Positions 1-15,700 of a DNA stretch of 64,000 nucleotides are shown in pieces (the first letter of the stretch is position 1; every line of letters starts with the position of its first letter). The DNA comes from Ricordea florida. Taxonomy: Eukaryota > Cnidaria > Anthozoa > Corallimorpharia > Ricordeidae. A program made the translations under genes and the position numbers. The stretch lies in contig OX453280.1 of NCBI GenBank assembly GCA_949710005.1, positions 7,222,034-7,286,033 of the forward strand, given 5' to 3'. Below the pieces are notes generated by a model, which saw only the letters and a program-made list of their open reading frames with translations, was not told the DNA's origin and searched no databases.

Positions 1-701
1 TGGGAGTCGTTTCAGAGGGGTAACTCACTCAGTCTACTATCTGTTATGGCCTTCACACCCAGTCTGATATGATTTTTAATTGCCCCCCTCACCATTACTG
101 CCACACTTTAGGTGTTGCTAGTGGTGCTGTAATCTGCTAACGTCTGTTGACTAAAACTCGTTGATATCAGCTCAAGTTCAACTGTTTCAATTTGGTCAGT
201 GAAGTTGTTGTCAACATGCCTGCTGACCTGGCAATGAGCCGTGAGAATAATAATTTATCCGTGACATCATTGTATTATGGCAAGCCAAACACTGGACCAT
301 AACCGATTGCGCCATTCTCGTCGCAAGAGCTCCAAAAAGGCCAAAAGGAAGAGAAAGCAGCTGAAAAACTTGAAAAAGGGCTATATGACTGCACAGAGGC
401 CACAGAGGCAACAGAGGGACAGTAGTATGAAGCTGGTGCCTTCCAAGTGATTTTTAGACACTGAACTTTTCCTAAAATAGTATTGTTCAACTTGATTTTT
501 TATTTTCTTGTTTTGTGTATTTCAGGGGATTTAAAACCTTGAGGCAACAATATCTCAAATAATATTTAAGATAGGCATATGAAATCTTCACCTCATCTTT
601 TGTATCACTATGCAATGACCTACTCTTTCACAGATGTTGTAACTTTAAACATGTGGTCTAATGTCCACTTGCTATAAAATTAACCGAGGAGTTTTCACGA
701 T

Positions 702-731
702 GCGTCAGCACATTTAATAAATGCTGAGCGC
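702..731. repeat. 30-bp quasi-palindrome in each satellite unit
   Basis: The stretch beginning GCGTCAGCACATTTA and ending TAAATGCTGAGCGC can fold back on itself with short mismatches. It recurs once per unit in the long half (for example near 2448, 4195, 5941 and 7687). It lies about 25 bp after a TATAAAA-like word. No function is implied; it is the strongest small fold seen in the unit. Confidence 0.6.
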
Positions 732-3700
732 AGTGAGTTGCAAGTGCAGTGATTTAGCAGAGAGTGGTTTATACTGAAAATTCTACAAACGGTATAGAGA
801 ATTGGCATCCTTTCTCATTAACGTAAGTAATTCAGTTAAATATCTGTGTTATTGGCCTGCACATTCAGTCGGATATGTTATTTGTAGCCTTCACCATAGC
901 TGCCATACTGCAGGCATAACAATTCTAAATTTTCACATCGTATTTTCACGGTTATTCGTTTTGACCAGGTTGCAAATGACCAGGGATTGTCGCAATTCGT
1001 CACTTTGTTACAACATTTAAATTCTGCTTTTCCAAACTTAATGTTATATCAGTCAGAGCTTTGTACCCTTAAGTTTCAAGAAATTGGTGAGCTAAAAGTC
1101 TTTTACCCATAAAAATCACCGCATTTTTCTTCAAACTGGATAAGAAAACACCTAAAGCTATTAGTAATACCATTATCATTTCTTATCTGCAGCTTTTGTG
1201 CACATTGGGATTTCTGGGAGTTTTTTCAGAGCGATAAGTCACTCAGTCTACTATCTGTTATGGCCTTCACACCCAGTCTGATATGATTTTTAATTGCCTC
1301 CCTCACCATGGCTGCCACACTTTAGGTGTTGCTAGTGGTGCTGTAATCTGCTAACGTCTGTCCACTAAAACTCGTTGATATCAGCTCAAGTTCAACTGTT
1401 TCAATTTGGTCAGTGAAGTTGTTGTCAAGATGCCTGCTGACCTGGCAATGACAATTCTAAATTTTCATGTCATATTTTCACGGTTATTCGTTTTGACCAG
1501 GTTACGAATGACCGGGGATTGTCCCGATTCATCACTTTGTTACAACATTTAAATTCTGCTTTTCCAAACTTAATGTTATATCAGTCAGAGTTTTGTACCT
1601 TTAAGTTTCAAGAGATTGGTGAGCTGAAAGTCTTTTACCCATAAAAATCGCTGCATTTTTCTTCAAACTACATAAAAAAACACCTCAAGCTATTAGTTAT
1701 ACGAGTATCATTTTTTATGTGCAGCTTCTGTGCACATTGGGATTTCTGGGAGTCGTTTCAGAGGGGTAACTCACTCAGTCTACTATCTGTTATGGCCTTC
1801 ACACCCAGTCTGATATGATTTTTAATTGCCCCCCTCACCATTACTGCCACACTTTAGGTGTTGCTAGTGGTGCTGTAATCTGCTAACGTCTGTTGACTAA
1901 AACTCGTTGATATCAGCTCAAGTTCAACTGTTTCAATTTGGTCAGTGAAGTTGTTGTCAACATGCCTGCTGACCTGGCAATGAGCCGTGAGAATAATAAT
2001 TTATCCGTGACATCATTGTATTATGGCAAGCCAAACACTGGACCATAACCGATTGCGCCATTCTCGTCGCAAGAGCTCCAAAAAGGCCAAAAGGAAGAGA
2101 AAGCAGCTGAAAAACTTGAAAAAGGGCTATATGACTGCACAGAGGCCACAGAGGCAACAGAGGGACAGTAGTATGAAGCTGGTGCCTTCCAAGTGATTTT
2201 TAGACACTGAACTTTTCCTAAAATAGTATTGTTCAACTTGATTTTTTATTTTCTTGTTTTGTGTATTTCAGGGGATTTAAAACCTTGAGGCAACAATATC
2301 TCAAATAATATTTAAGATAGGCATATGAAATCTTCACCTCATCTTTTGTATCACTATGCAATGACCTACTCTTTCACAGATGTTGTAACTTTAAGCATGT
2401 GGTCTAATGTCCACTTGCTATAAAATTAACCGAGGAGTTTTCACGATGCCTCAGCACATTTAATAAATGCTGAGCGCAGTGAGTTGCAAGTGCAGTGATT
2501 TAGCAGAGAGTGGTTTATACTGAAAATTCTACAAACGCTATAGAGAATTGGCATCCTTTCTCATTAACGTAAGTAATTCAGTTAAATATCTGTGTTATTG
2601 GCCTGCACATTCAGTCGGATATGTTATTTGTAGCCTTCACCATAGCTGCCATACTGCAGGCATAACAATTCTAAATTTTCACATCGTATTTTCACGGTTA
2701 TTCGTTTTGACCAGGTTGCAAATGACCAGGGATTGTCGCAATTCGTCACTTTGTTACAACATTTAAATTCTGCTTTTCCAAACTTAATGTTATATCAGTC
2801 AGAGCTTTGTACCCTTAAGTTTCAAGAAATTGGTGAGCTAAAAGTCTTTTACCCATAAAAATCACCGCATTTTTCTTCAAACTGGATAAGAAAACACCTA
2901 AAGCTATTAGTAATACCATTATCATTTCTTATGTGCAGCTTTTGTGCACATTGGGATTTCTGGGAGTTTTTTCAGAGCGATAAGTCACTCAGTCTACTAT
3001 CTGTTATGGCCTTCACACCCAGTCTGATATGATTTTTAATTGCCTCCCTCACCATGGCTGCCACACTTTAGGTGTTGCTAGTGGTGCTGTAATCTGCTAA
3101 CGTCTGTCCACTAAAACTCGTTGATATCAGCTCAAGTTCAACTGTTTCAATTTGGTCAGTGAAGTTGTTGTCAAGATGCCTGCTGACCTGGCAATGACAA
3201 TTCTTTATTTTGTCATGTCATATTTTCACGGTTATTCGTTTTGACCAGGTTACGAATGACCGGGGATTGTCCCGATTCATCACTTTGTTACAACATTTAA
3301 ATTCTGCTTTTCCAAACTTAATGTTATATCAGTCAGAGTTTTGTACCTTTAAGTTTCAAGAGATTGGTGAGCTGAAAGTCTTTTACCCATAAAAATCGCT
3401 GCATTTTTCTTCAAACTACATAAAAAAACACCTCAAGCTATTAGTTATATGAGTATCATTTTTTATGTGCAGCTTCTGTGCACATTGGGATTTCTGGGAG
3501 TCGTTTCAGAGCGGTAACTCACTCAGTCTACTATCTGTTATGGCCTTCACACCCAGTCTGATATGATTTTTAATTGCCCCCCTCACCATTACTGCCACAC
3601 TTTAGGTGTTGCTAGTGGTGCTGTAATCTGCTAACGTGTGTTGACTAAAGCTCGTTTATATCAGCTCAAGTTCAACTGTTTCAATTTGGTCAGTGAAGTT

Positions 3701-6700
3701 GTTGTCAACATGCCTGCTGACCTGGCAATGAGCCGTGAGAATAATAATTTATCCGTGACATCATTGTATCATGGCAAGCCAAACACTGGACCATAACCGA
3801 TTGCGCCATTCTCGTCGCAAGAGCTCCAAAAAGGCCAAAAGGAAGAGAAAGCAGCTGAAAAACTTGAAAAAGGGCTATATGACTGCACAGAGGCCACAGA
3901 GGCAACAGAGGGACAGTAGTATGAAGCTGGTGCCTTCCAAGTGATTTTTAGACACTGAACTTTTCCTAAAATAGTATTGTTCAACTTGATTTTTTATTTT
4001 CTTGTTTTGTGTATTTCAGGGGATTTAAAACCTTGAGGCAACAATATCTCAAATAATATTTAAGATAGGCATATGAAATCTTCACCTCATCTTTTGTATC
4101 ACTATGCAATGACCTACTCTTTCACAGATGTTGTAACCTTAAACATGTGGTCTAATGTCCACTTGCTATAAAAATAACCGAGGAGTTTTCATGATGCGTC
4201 AGCACATTTAATAAATGCTGAGCGCAGTGAGTTGCAAGTGCAGTGATTTAGCAGAGAGTGGTTTATACTGAAAATTCTACAAACGCTATAGAGAATTGGC
4301 ATCCTTTCTCATTAACTTAAGTAATTCAGTTAAATATCTGTGTTATTGGCCTGCACATTCAGTCGGATATGTTATTTGTAGCCTTCACCATAGCTGCCAT
4401 ACTGCAGGCATAACAATTCTAAATTTTCACATCGTATTTTCACGGTTATTCGTTTTGACCAGGTTGCAAATGACCAGGGATTGTCGCAATTCGTCACTTT
4501 GTTACAACATTTAAATTCTTCTTTTCCAAACTTAATGTTATATCAGTCAGAGCTTTGTACCTTTAAGTTTAAAGAAATTGGTGAGCTAAAAGTCTTTTAC
4601 CCATAAAAATCACCGCATTTTTCTTCAAACTGGATAAGAAAACACCTAAAGCTATTAGTAATACCATTATCATTTCTTATCTGCAGCTTTTGTGCACATT
4701 GGGATTTCTGGGAGTTTTTTCAGAGCGATAAGTCACTCAGTCTACTATCTGTTATGGCCTTCACACCCAGTCTGATATGATTTTTAATTGCCTCCCTCAC
4801 CATGGCTGCCACACTTTAGGTGTTGCTAGTGGTGCTGTAATCTGCTAACGTCTGTCCACTAAAACTCGTTGATATCAGCTCAAGTTCAACTGTTTCAATT
4901 TGGTCAGTGAAGTTGTTGTCAAGATGCCTGCTGACCTGGCAATGACAATTCTAAATTTTCATGTCATATTTTCACGGTTATTCGTTTTGACCAGGTTACG
5001 AATGACCGGGGATTGTCCCGATACATCACTTTGTTACAACATTTAAATTCTGCTTTTCCAAACTTAATGTTATATCAGTCAGAGTTTTGTACCTTTAAGT
5101 TTCAAGAGATTGGTGAGCTGAAAGTCTTTTACCCATAAAAATCGCTGCATTTTTCTTCAAACTACATAAAAAAACACCTAAAGCTATTAGTTATACGAGT
5201 ATCATTTTTTATGTGCAGCTTCTGTGCACATTGGGATTTCTGGGAGTCGTTTCAGAGCGGTAACTCACTCAGTCTACTATCTGTTATGGCCTTCACACCC
5301 AGTCTGATATGATTTTTAATTGCCCCCCTCACCATTACTGCCACACTTTAGGTGTTGCTAGTGGTGCTGTAATCTGCTAACGTCTGTTGACTAAAACTCG
5401 TTGATATCAGCTCAAGTTCAACTGTTTCAATTTGGTCAGTGAAGTTGTTGTCAACATGCCTGCTGACCTGGCAATGAGCCGTGAGAATAATAATTTATCC
5501 GTGACATCATTGTATTATGGCAAGCCAAACACTGGACCATAACCGATTGCGCCATTCTCGTCGCAAGAGCTCCAAAAAGGCCAAAAGGAAGAGAAAGCAG
5601 CTGAAAAACTTGAAAAAGGGCTATATGACTGCACAGAGGCCACAGAGGCAACAGAGGGACAGTAGTATGAAGCTGGTGCCTTCCAAGTGATTTTTAGACA
5701 CTGAACTTTTCCTAAAATAGTATTGTTCAACTTGATTTTTTATTTTCTTGTTTTGTGTATTTCAGGGGATTTAAAACCTTGAGGCAACAATATCTCAAAT
5801 AATATTTAAGATAGGCATATGAAATCTTCACCTCATCTTTTGTATCACTATGCAATGACCTACTCTTTCACAGATGTTGTAACTTTAAACATGTGGTCTA
5901 ATGTCCACTTGCTATAAAATTAACCGAGGAGTTTTCACGATGCGTCAGCACATTTAATAAATGCTGAGCGCAGTGAGTTGCAAGTGCAGTGATTTAGCAG
6001 AGAGTGGTTTATACTGAAAATTCTACAAACGGTATAGAGAATTGGCATCCTTTCTCATTAACGTAAGTAATTCAGTTAAATATCTGTGTTATTGGCCTGC
6101 ACATTCAGTCGGATATGTTATTTGTAGCCTTCACCATAGCTGCCATACTGCAGGCATAACAATTCTAAATTTTCACATCGTATTTTCACGGTTATTCGTT
6201 TTGACCAGGTTGCAAATGACCAGGGATTGTCGCAATTCGTCACTTTGTTACAACATTTAAATTCTGCTTTTCCAAACTTAATGTTATATCAGTCAGAGCT
6301 TTGTACCCTTAAGTTTCAAGAAATTGGTGAGCTAAAAGTCTTTTACCCATAAAAATCACCGCATTTTTCTTCAAACTGGATAAGAAAACACCTAAAGCTA
6401 TTAGTAATACCATTATCATTTCTTATCTGCAGCTTTTGTGCACATTGGGATTTCTGGGAGTTTTTTCAGAGCGATAAGTCACTCAGTCTACTATCTGTTA
6501 TGGCCTTCACACCCAGTCTGATATGATTTTTAATTGCCTCCCTCACCATGGCTGCCACACTTTAGGTGTTGCTAGTGGTGCTGTAATCTGCTAACGTCTG
6601 TCCACTAAAACTCGTTGATATCAGCTCAAGTTCAACTGTTTCAATTTGGTCAGTGAAGTTGTTGTCAAGATGCCTGCTGACCTGGCAATGACAATTCTAA

Positions 6701-9700
6701 ATTTTCATGTCATATTTTCACGGTTATTCGTTTTGACCAGGTTACGAATGACCGGGGATTGTCCCGATTCATCACTTTGTTACAACATTTAAATTCTGCT
6801 TTTCCAAACTTAATGTTATATCAGTCAGAGTTTTGTACCTTTAAGTTTCAAGAGATTGGTGAGCTGAAAGTCTTTTACCCATAAAAATCGCTGCATTTTT
6901 CTTCAAACTACATAAAAAAACACCTAAAGCTATTAGTTATACGAGTATCATTTTTTATGTGCAGCTTCTGTGCACATTGGGATTTCTGGGAGTCGTTTCA
7001 GAGGGGTAACTCACTCAGTCTACTATCTGTTATGGCCTTCACACCCAGTCTGATATGATTTTTAATTGCCCCCCTCACCATTACTGCCACACTTTAGGTG
7101 TTGCTAGTGGTGCTGTAATCTGCTAACGTCTGTTGACTAAAACTCGTTGATATCAGCTCAAGTTCAACTGTTTCAATTTGGTCAGTGAAGTTGTTGTCAA
7201 CATGCCTGCTGACCTGGCAATGAGCCGTGAGAATAATAATTTATCCGTGACATCATTGTATTATGGCAAGCCAAACACTGGACCATAACCGATTGCGCCA
7301 TTCTCGTCGCAAGAGCTCCAAAAAGGCCAAAAGGAAGAGAAAGCAGCTGAAAAACTTGAAAAAGGGCTATATGACTGCACAGAGGCCACAGAGGCAACAG
7401 AGGGACAGTAGTATGAAGCTGGTGCCTTCCAAGTGATATTTAGACACTGAACTTTTCCTAAAATAGTATTGTTCAACTTGATTTTTTATTTTCTTGTTTT
7501 GTGTATTTCAGGGGATTTAAAACCTTGAGGCAACAATATCTCAAATAATATTTAAGATAGGCATATGAAATCTTCACCTCATCTTTTGTATCACTATGCA
7601 ATGACCTACTCTTTCACAGATGTTGTAACTTTAAGCATGTGGTCTAATGTCCACTTGCTATAAAAATTAACCGAGGAGTTTTCACGATGCGTCAGCACAT
7701 TTAATAAATGCTGAGCGCAGTGAGTTGCAAGTGCAGTGATTTAGCAGAGAGTGGTTTATACTGAAAATTCTACAAACGCTATAGAGAATTGGCATCCTTT
7801 CTCATTAACGTAAGTAATTCAGTTAAATATCTGTGTTATTGGCCTGCACATTCAGTCGGATATGTTATTTGTAGCCTTCACCATAGCTGCCATACTGCAG
7901 GCATAACAATTCTAAATTTTCACATCGTATTTTCACGGTTATTCGTTTTGACCAGGTTGCAAATGACCAGGGATTGTCGCAATTCGTCACTTTGTTACAA
8001 CATTTAAATTCTGCTTTTCCAAACTTAATGTTATATCAGTCAGAGCTTTGTACCCTTAAGTTTCAAGAAATTGGTGAGCTAAAAGTCTTTTACCCATAAA
8101 AATCACCGCATTTTTCTTCAAACTGGATAAGAAAACACCTAAAGCTATTAGTAATACCATTATCATTTCTTATCTGCAGCTTTTGTGCACATTGGGATTT
8201 CTGGGAGTTTTTTCAGAGCGATAAGTCACTCAGTCTACTATCTGTTATGGCCTTCACACCCAGGCTGATATGATTTTTAATTGCCTCCCTCACCATGGCT
8301 GCCACACTTTAGGTGTTGCTAGTGGTGCTGTAATCTGCTAACGTCTGTCCACTAAAACTCGTTGATATCAGCTCAAGTTCAACTGTTTCAATTTGGTCAG
8401 TGAAGTTGTTGTCAAGATGCCTGCTGACCTGGCAATGACAATTCTTTATTTTGTCATGTCATATTTTCACGGTTATTCGTTTTGACCAGGTTACGAATGA
8501 CCGGGGATTGTCCCGATTCATCACTTTGTTACAACATTTAAATTCTGCTTTTCCAAACTTAATGTTATATCAGTCAGAGTTTTGTACCTTTAAGTTTCAA
8601 GAGATTGGTGAGCTGAAAGTCTTTTACCCATAAAAATCGCTGCATTTTTCTTCAAACTACATAAAAAAACACCTCAAGCTATTAGTTATATGAGTATCAT
8701 TTTTTATGTGCAGCTTCTGTGCACATTGGGATTTCTGGGAGTCATTTCAGAGCGGTAACTCACTCAGTCTACTATCTGTTATGGCCTTCACACCCAGTCT
8801 GATATGATTTTTAATTGCCCCCCTCACCATTACTGCCACACTTTAGGTGTTGCTAGTGGTGCTGTAATCTGCTAACGTGTGTTGACTAAAGCTCGTTGAT
8901 ATCAGCTCAAGTTCAACTGTTTCAATTTGGTCAGTGAAGTTGTTGTCAACATGCCTGCTGACCTGGCAATGAGCCGTGAGAATAATAATTTATCCGTGAC
9001 ATCATTGTATCATGGCAAGCCAAACACTGGACCATAACCGATTGCGCCATTCTCGTCGCAAGAGCTCCAAAAAGGCCAAAAGGAAGAGAAAGCAGCTGAA
9101 AAACTTGAAAAAGGGCTATATGACTGCACAGAGGCCACAGAGGCAACAGAGGGACAGTAGTATGAAGCTGGTGCCTTCCAAGTGATTTTTAGACACTGAA
9201 CTTTTCCTAAAATAGTATTGTTCAACTTGATTTTTTATTTTCTTGTTTTGTGTATTTCAGGGGATTTAAAACCTTGAGGCAACAATATCTCAAATAATAT
9301 TTAAGATAGGCATATGAAATCTTCACCTCATCTTTTGTATCACTATGCAATGACCTACTCTTTCACAGATGTTGTAACCTTAAACATGTGGTCTAATGTC
9401 CACTTGCTATAAAAATAACCGAGGAGTTTTCATGATGCGTCAGCACATTTAATAAATGCTGAGCGCAGTGAGTTGCAAGTGCAGTGATTTAGCAGAGAGT
9501 GGTTTATACTGAAAATTCTACAAACGCTATAGAGAATTGGCATCCTTTCTCATTAACTTAAGTAATTCAGTTAAATATCTGTGTTATTGGCCTGCACATT
9601 CAGTCGGATATGTTATTTGTAGCCTTCACCATAGCTGCCATACTGCAGGCATAACAATTCTAAATTTTCACATCGTATTTTCACGGTTATTCGTTTTGAC

Positions 9701-12700
9701 CAGGTTGCAAATGACCAGGGATTGTCGCAATTCGTCACTTTGTTACAACATTTAAATTCTTCTTTTCCAAACTTAATGTTATATCAGTCAGAGCTTTGTA
9801 CCTTTAAGTTTAAAGAAATTGGTGAGCTAAAAGTCTTTTACCCATAAAAATCACCGCATTTTTCTTCAAACTGGATAAGAAAACACCTAAAGCTATTAGT
9901 AATACCATTATCATTTCTTATCTGCAGCTTTTGTGCACATTGGGATTTCTGGGAGTTTTTTCAGAGCGATAAGTCACTCAGTCTACTATCTGTTATGGCC
10001 TTCACACCCAGTCTGATATGATTTTTAATTGCCTCCCTCACCATGGCTGCCACACTTTAGGTGTTGCTAGTGGTGCTGTAATCTGCTAACGTCTGTCCAC
10101 TAAAACTCGTTGATATCAGCTCAAGTTCAACTGTTTCAATTTGGTCAGTGAAGTTGTTGTCAAGATGCCTGCTGACCTGGCAATGACAATTCTAAATTTT
10201 CATGTCATATTTTCACGGTTATTCGTTTTGACCAGGTTACGAATGACCGGGGATTGTCCCGATACATCACTTTGTTACAACATTTAAATTCTGCTTTTCC
10301 AAACTTAATGTTATATCAGTCAGAGTTTTGTACCTTTAAGTTTCAAGAGATTGGTGAGCTGAAAGTCTTTTACCCATAAAAATCGCTGCATTTTTCTTCA
10401 AACTACATAAAAAAACACCTCAAGCTATTAGTTATATGAGTATCATTTTTTATGTGCAGCTTCTGTGCACATTGGGATTTCTGGGAGTCGTTTCAGAGCG
10501 GTAACTCACTCAGTCTACTATCTGTTATGGCCTTCACACCCAGTCTGATATGATTTTTAATTGCCCCCCTCACCATTACTGCCACACTTTAGGTGTTGCT
10601 AGTGGTGCTGTAATCTGCTAACGTGTGTTGACTAAAGCTCGTTGATATCAGCTCAAGTTCAACTGTTTCAATTTGGTCAGTGAAGTTGTTGTCAACATGC
10701 CTGCTGACCTGGCAATGAGCCGTGAGAATAATAATTTATCCGTGACATCATTGTATCATGGCAAGCCAAACACTGGACCATAACCGATTGCGCCATTCTC
10801 GTCGCAAGAGCTCTAAAAAGGCCAAAAGGAAGAGAAAGCAGCTGAAAAACTTGAAAAAGGGCTATATGACTGCACAGAGGCCACAGAGGCAACAGAGGGA
10901 CAGTAGTATGAAGCTGGTGCCTTCCAAGTGATTTTTAGACACTGAACTTTTCCTAAAATAGTATTGTTCAACTTGATTTTTTATTTTCTTGTTTTGTGTA
11001 TTTCAGGGGATTTAAAACCTTGAGGCAACAATATCTCAAATAATATTTAAGATAGGCATATGAAATCTTCACCTCATCTTTTGTATCACTATGCAATGAC
11101 CTACTCTTTCACAGATGTTGTAACTTTAAACATGTGGTCTAATGTCCACTTGCTATAAAAATAACCGAGGAGTTTTCATGATGCGTCAGCACATTTAATA
11201 AATGCTGAGCGCAGTGAGTTGCAAGTGCAGTGATTTAGCAGAGAGTGGTTTATACTGAAAATTCTACAAACGCTATAGAGAATTGGCATCCTTTCTCATT
11301 AACTTAAGTAATTCAGTTAAATATCTGTGTTATTGGCCTGCACATTCAGTCGGATATGTTATTTGTAGCCTTCACCATAGCTGCCATACTGCAGGCATAA
11401 CAATTCTAAATTTTCACATCGTATTTTCACGGTTATTCGTTTTGACCAGGTTGCAAATGACCAGGGATTGTCGCAATTCGTCACTTTGTTACAACATTTA
11501 AATTCTGCTTTTCCAAACTTAATGTTATATCAGTCAGAGCTTTGTACCTTTAAGTTTCAAGAAATTGGTGAGCTAAAAGTCTTTTACCCATAAAAATCAC
11601 CGCATTTTTCTTCAAACTGGATAAGAAAACACCTAAAGCTATTAGTAATACCATTATCATTTCTTATCTGCAGCTTTTGTGCACATTGGGATTTCTGGGA
11701 GTTTTTTCAGAGCGATAAGTCACTCAGTCTACTATCTGTTATGGCCTTCACACCCAGTCTGATATGATTTTTAATTGCCTCCCTCACCATGGCTGCCACA
11801 CTTTAGGTGTTGCTAGTGGTGCTGTAATCTGCTAACGTCTGTCCACTAAAACTCGTTGATATCAGCTCAAGTTCAACTGTTTCAATTTGGTCAGTGAAGT
11901 TGTTGTCAAGATGCCTGCTGACCTGGCAATGACAATTCTAAATTTTCATGTCATATTTTCACGGTTATTCGTTTTGACCAGGTTACGAATGACCGGGGAT
12001 TGTCCCGATACATCACTTTGTTACAACATTTAAATTCTGCTTTTCCAAACTTAATGTTATATCAGTCAGAGTTTTGTACCTTTAAGTTTCAAGAGATTGG
12101 TGAGCTGAAAGTCTTTTACCCATAAAAATCGCTGCATTTTTCTTCAAACTACATAAAAAAACACCTAAAGCTATTAGTTATACGAGTATCATTTTTTATG
12201 TGCAGCTTCTGTGCACATTGGGATTTCTGGGAGTCGTTTCAGAGGGGTAACTCACTCAGTCTACTATCTGTTATGGCCTTCACACCCAGTCTGATATGAT
12301 TTTTAATTGCGCCCCTCACCATTACTTCCACACTTTAGGTGTTGCTAGTGGTGCTGTAATCTGCTAACGTCTGTTGACTAAAACTCGTTGATATCAGCTC
12401 AAGTTCAACTGTTTCAATTTGGTCAGTGAAGTTGTTGTCAACATGCCTGCTGACCTGGCAATGAGCCGTGAGAATAATAATTTATCCGTGACATCATTGT
12501 ATTATGGCAAGCCAAACACTGGACCATAACCGATTGCGCCATTCTCGTCGCAAGAGCTCCAAAAAGGCCAAAAGGAAGAGAAAGCAGCTGAAAAACTTGA
12601 AAAAGGGCTATATGACTGCACAGAGGCCACAGAGGCAACAGAGGGACAGTAGTATGAAGCTGGTGCCTTCCAAGTGATTTTTAGACACTGAACTTTTCCT

Positions 12701-15700
12701 AAAATAGTATTGTTCAACTTGATTTTTTATTTTCTTGTTTTGTGTATTTCAGGGGATTTAAAACCTTGAGGCAACAATATCTCAAATAATATTTAAGATA
12801 GGCATATGAAATCTTCACCTCATCTTTTGTATCACTATGCAATGACCTACTCTTTCACAGATGTTGTAACTTTAAACATGTGGTCTAATGTCCACTTGCT
12901 ATAAAAATAACCGAGGAGTTTTCATGATGCGTCAGCACATTTAATAAATGCTGAGCGCAGTGAGTTGCAAGTGCAGTGATTTAGCAGAGAGTGGTTTATA
13001 CTGAAAATTCTACAAACGCTATAGAGAATTGGCATCCTTTCTCATTAACGTAAGTAATTCAGTTAAATATCTGTGTTATTGGCCTGCACATTCAGTCGGA
13101 TATGTTATTTGTAGCCTTCACCATAGCTGCCATACTGCAGGCATAACAATTCTAAATTTTCACATCGTATTTTCACGGTTATTCGTTTTGACCAGGTTGC
13201 AAATGACCAGGGATTGTCGCAATTTGTCACTTTGTTACAACATTTAAATTCTGCTTTTCCAAACTTAATGTTATATCAGTCAGAGCTTTGTACCCTTAAG
13301 TTTCAAGAAATTGGTGAGCTAAAAGTCTTTTACCCATAAAAATCACCGCATTTTTCTTCAAACTGGATAAGAAAACACCTAAAGCTATTAGTAATACCAT
13401 TATCATTTCTTATCTGCAGCTTTTGTGCACATTGGGATTTCTGGGAGTTTTTTCAGAGCGATAAGTCACTCAGTCTACTATCTGTTATGGCCTTCACACC
13501 CAGTCTGATATGATTTTTAATTGCCTCCCTCACCATGGCTGCCACACTTTAGGTGTTGCTAGTGGTGCTGTAATCTGCTAACGTCTGTCCACTAAAACTC
13601 GTTGATATCAGCTCAAGTTCAACTGTTTCAATTTGGTCAGTGAAGTTGTTGTCAAGATGCCTGCTGACCTGGCAATGACAATTCTAAATTTTCATGTCAT
13701 ATTTTCACGGTTATTCGTTTTGACCAGGTTACGAATGACCGGGGATTGTCCCGATACATCACTTTGTTACAACATTTAAATTCTGCTTTTCCAAACTTAA
13801 TGTTATATCAGTCAGAGTTTTGTACCTTTAAGTTTCAAGAGATTGGTGAGCTGAAAGTCTTTTACCCATAAAAATCGCTGCATTTTTCTTCAAACTACAT
13901 AAAAAAACACCTAAAGCTATTAGTTATACGAGTATCATTTTTTATGTGCAGCTTCTGTGCACATTGGGATTTCTGGGAGTCGTTTCAGAGCGGTAACTCA
14001 CTCAGTCTACTATCTGTTATGGCCTTCACACCCAGTCTGATATGATTTTTAATTGCCCCCCTCACCATTACTGCCACACTTTAGGTGTTGCTAGTGGTGC
14101 TGTAATCTGCTAACGTCTGTTGACTAAAACTCGTTGATATCAGCTCAAGTTCAACTGTTTCAATTTGGTCAGTGAAGTTGTTGTCAACATGCCTGCTGAC
14201 CTGGCAATGAGCCGTGAGAATAATAATTTATCCGTGACATCATTGTATTATGGCAAGCCAAACACTGGACCATAACCGATTGCGCCATTCTCGTCGCAAG
14301 AGCTCCAAAAAGGCCAAAAGGAAGAGAAAGCAGCTGAAAAACTTGAAAAAGGGCTATATGACTGCACAGAGGCCACAGAGGCAACAGAGGGACAGTAGTA
14401 TGAAGCTGGTGCCTTCCAAGTGATTTTTAGACACTGAACTTTTCCTAAAATAGTATTGTTCAACTTGATTTTTTATTTTCTTGTTTTGTGTATTTCAGGG
14501 GATTTAAAACCTTGAGGCAACAATATCTCAAATAATATTTAAGATAGGCATATGAAATCTTCACCTCATCTTTTGTATCACTATGCAATGACCTACTCTT
14601 TCACAGATGTTGTAACTTTAAACATGTGGTCTAATGTCCACTTGCTATAAAATTAACCGAGGAGTTTTCACGATGCGTCAGCACATTTAATAAATGCTGA
14701 GCGCAGTGAGTTGCAAGTGCAGTGATTTAGCAGAGAGTGGTTTATACTGAAAATTCTACAAACGGTATAGAGAATTGGCATCCTTTCTCATTAACGTAAG
14801 TAATTCAGTTAAATATCTGTGTTATTGGCCTGCACATTCAGTCGGATATGTTATTTGTAGCCTTCACCATAGCTGCCATACTGCAGGCATAACAATTCTA
14901 AATTTTCACATCGTATTTTCACGGTTATTCGTTTTGACCAGGTTGCAAATGACCAGGGATTGTCGCAATTCGTCACTTTGTTACAACATTTAAATTCTGC
15001 TTTTCCAAACTTAATGTTATATCAGTCAGAGCTTTGTACCCTTAAGTTTCAAGAAATTGGTGAGCTAAAAGTCTTTTACCCATAAAAATCACCGCATTTT
15101 TCTTCAAACTGGATAAGAAAACACCTAAAGCTATTAGTAATACCATTATCATTTCTTATCTGCAGCTTTTGTGCACATTGGGATTTCTGGGAGTTTTTTC
15201 AGAGCGATAAGTCACTCAGTCTACTATCTGTTATGGCCTTCACACCCAGTCTGATATGATTTTTAATTGCCTCCCTCACCATGGCTGCCACACTTTAGGT
15301 GTTGCTAGTGGTGCTGTAATCTGCTAACGTCTGTCCACTAAAACTCGTTGATATCAGCTCAAGTTCAACTGTTTCAATTTGGTCAGTGAAGTTGTTGTCA
15401 AGATGCCTGCTGACCTGGCAATGACAATTCTAAATTTTCATGTCATATTTTCACGGTTATTCGTTTTGACCAGGTTACGAATGACCGGGGATTGTCCCGA
15501 TTCATCACTTTGTTACAACATTTAAATTCTGCTTTTCCAAACTTAATGTTATATCAGTCAGAGTTTTGTACCTTTAAGTTTCAAGAGATTGGTGAGCTGA
15601 AAGTCTTTTACCCATAAAAATCGCTGCATTTTTCTTCAAACTACATAAAAAAACACCTAAAGCTATTAGTTATACGAGTATCATTTTTTATGTGCAGCTT

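Noticed and set aside
211-1020. Open frames of 66, 71 and 72 residues repeated in every satellite unit
   Set aside because: They start at non-ATG codons or lie antisense to low-complexity sequence, show no family look, and are conserved only as far as the whole DNA unit is. No sign of selection on codons can be seen.
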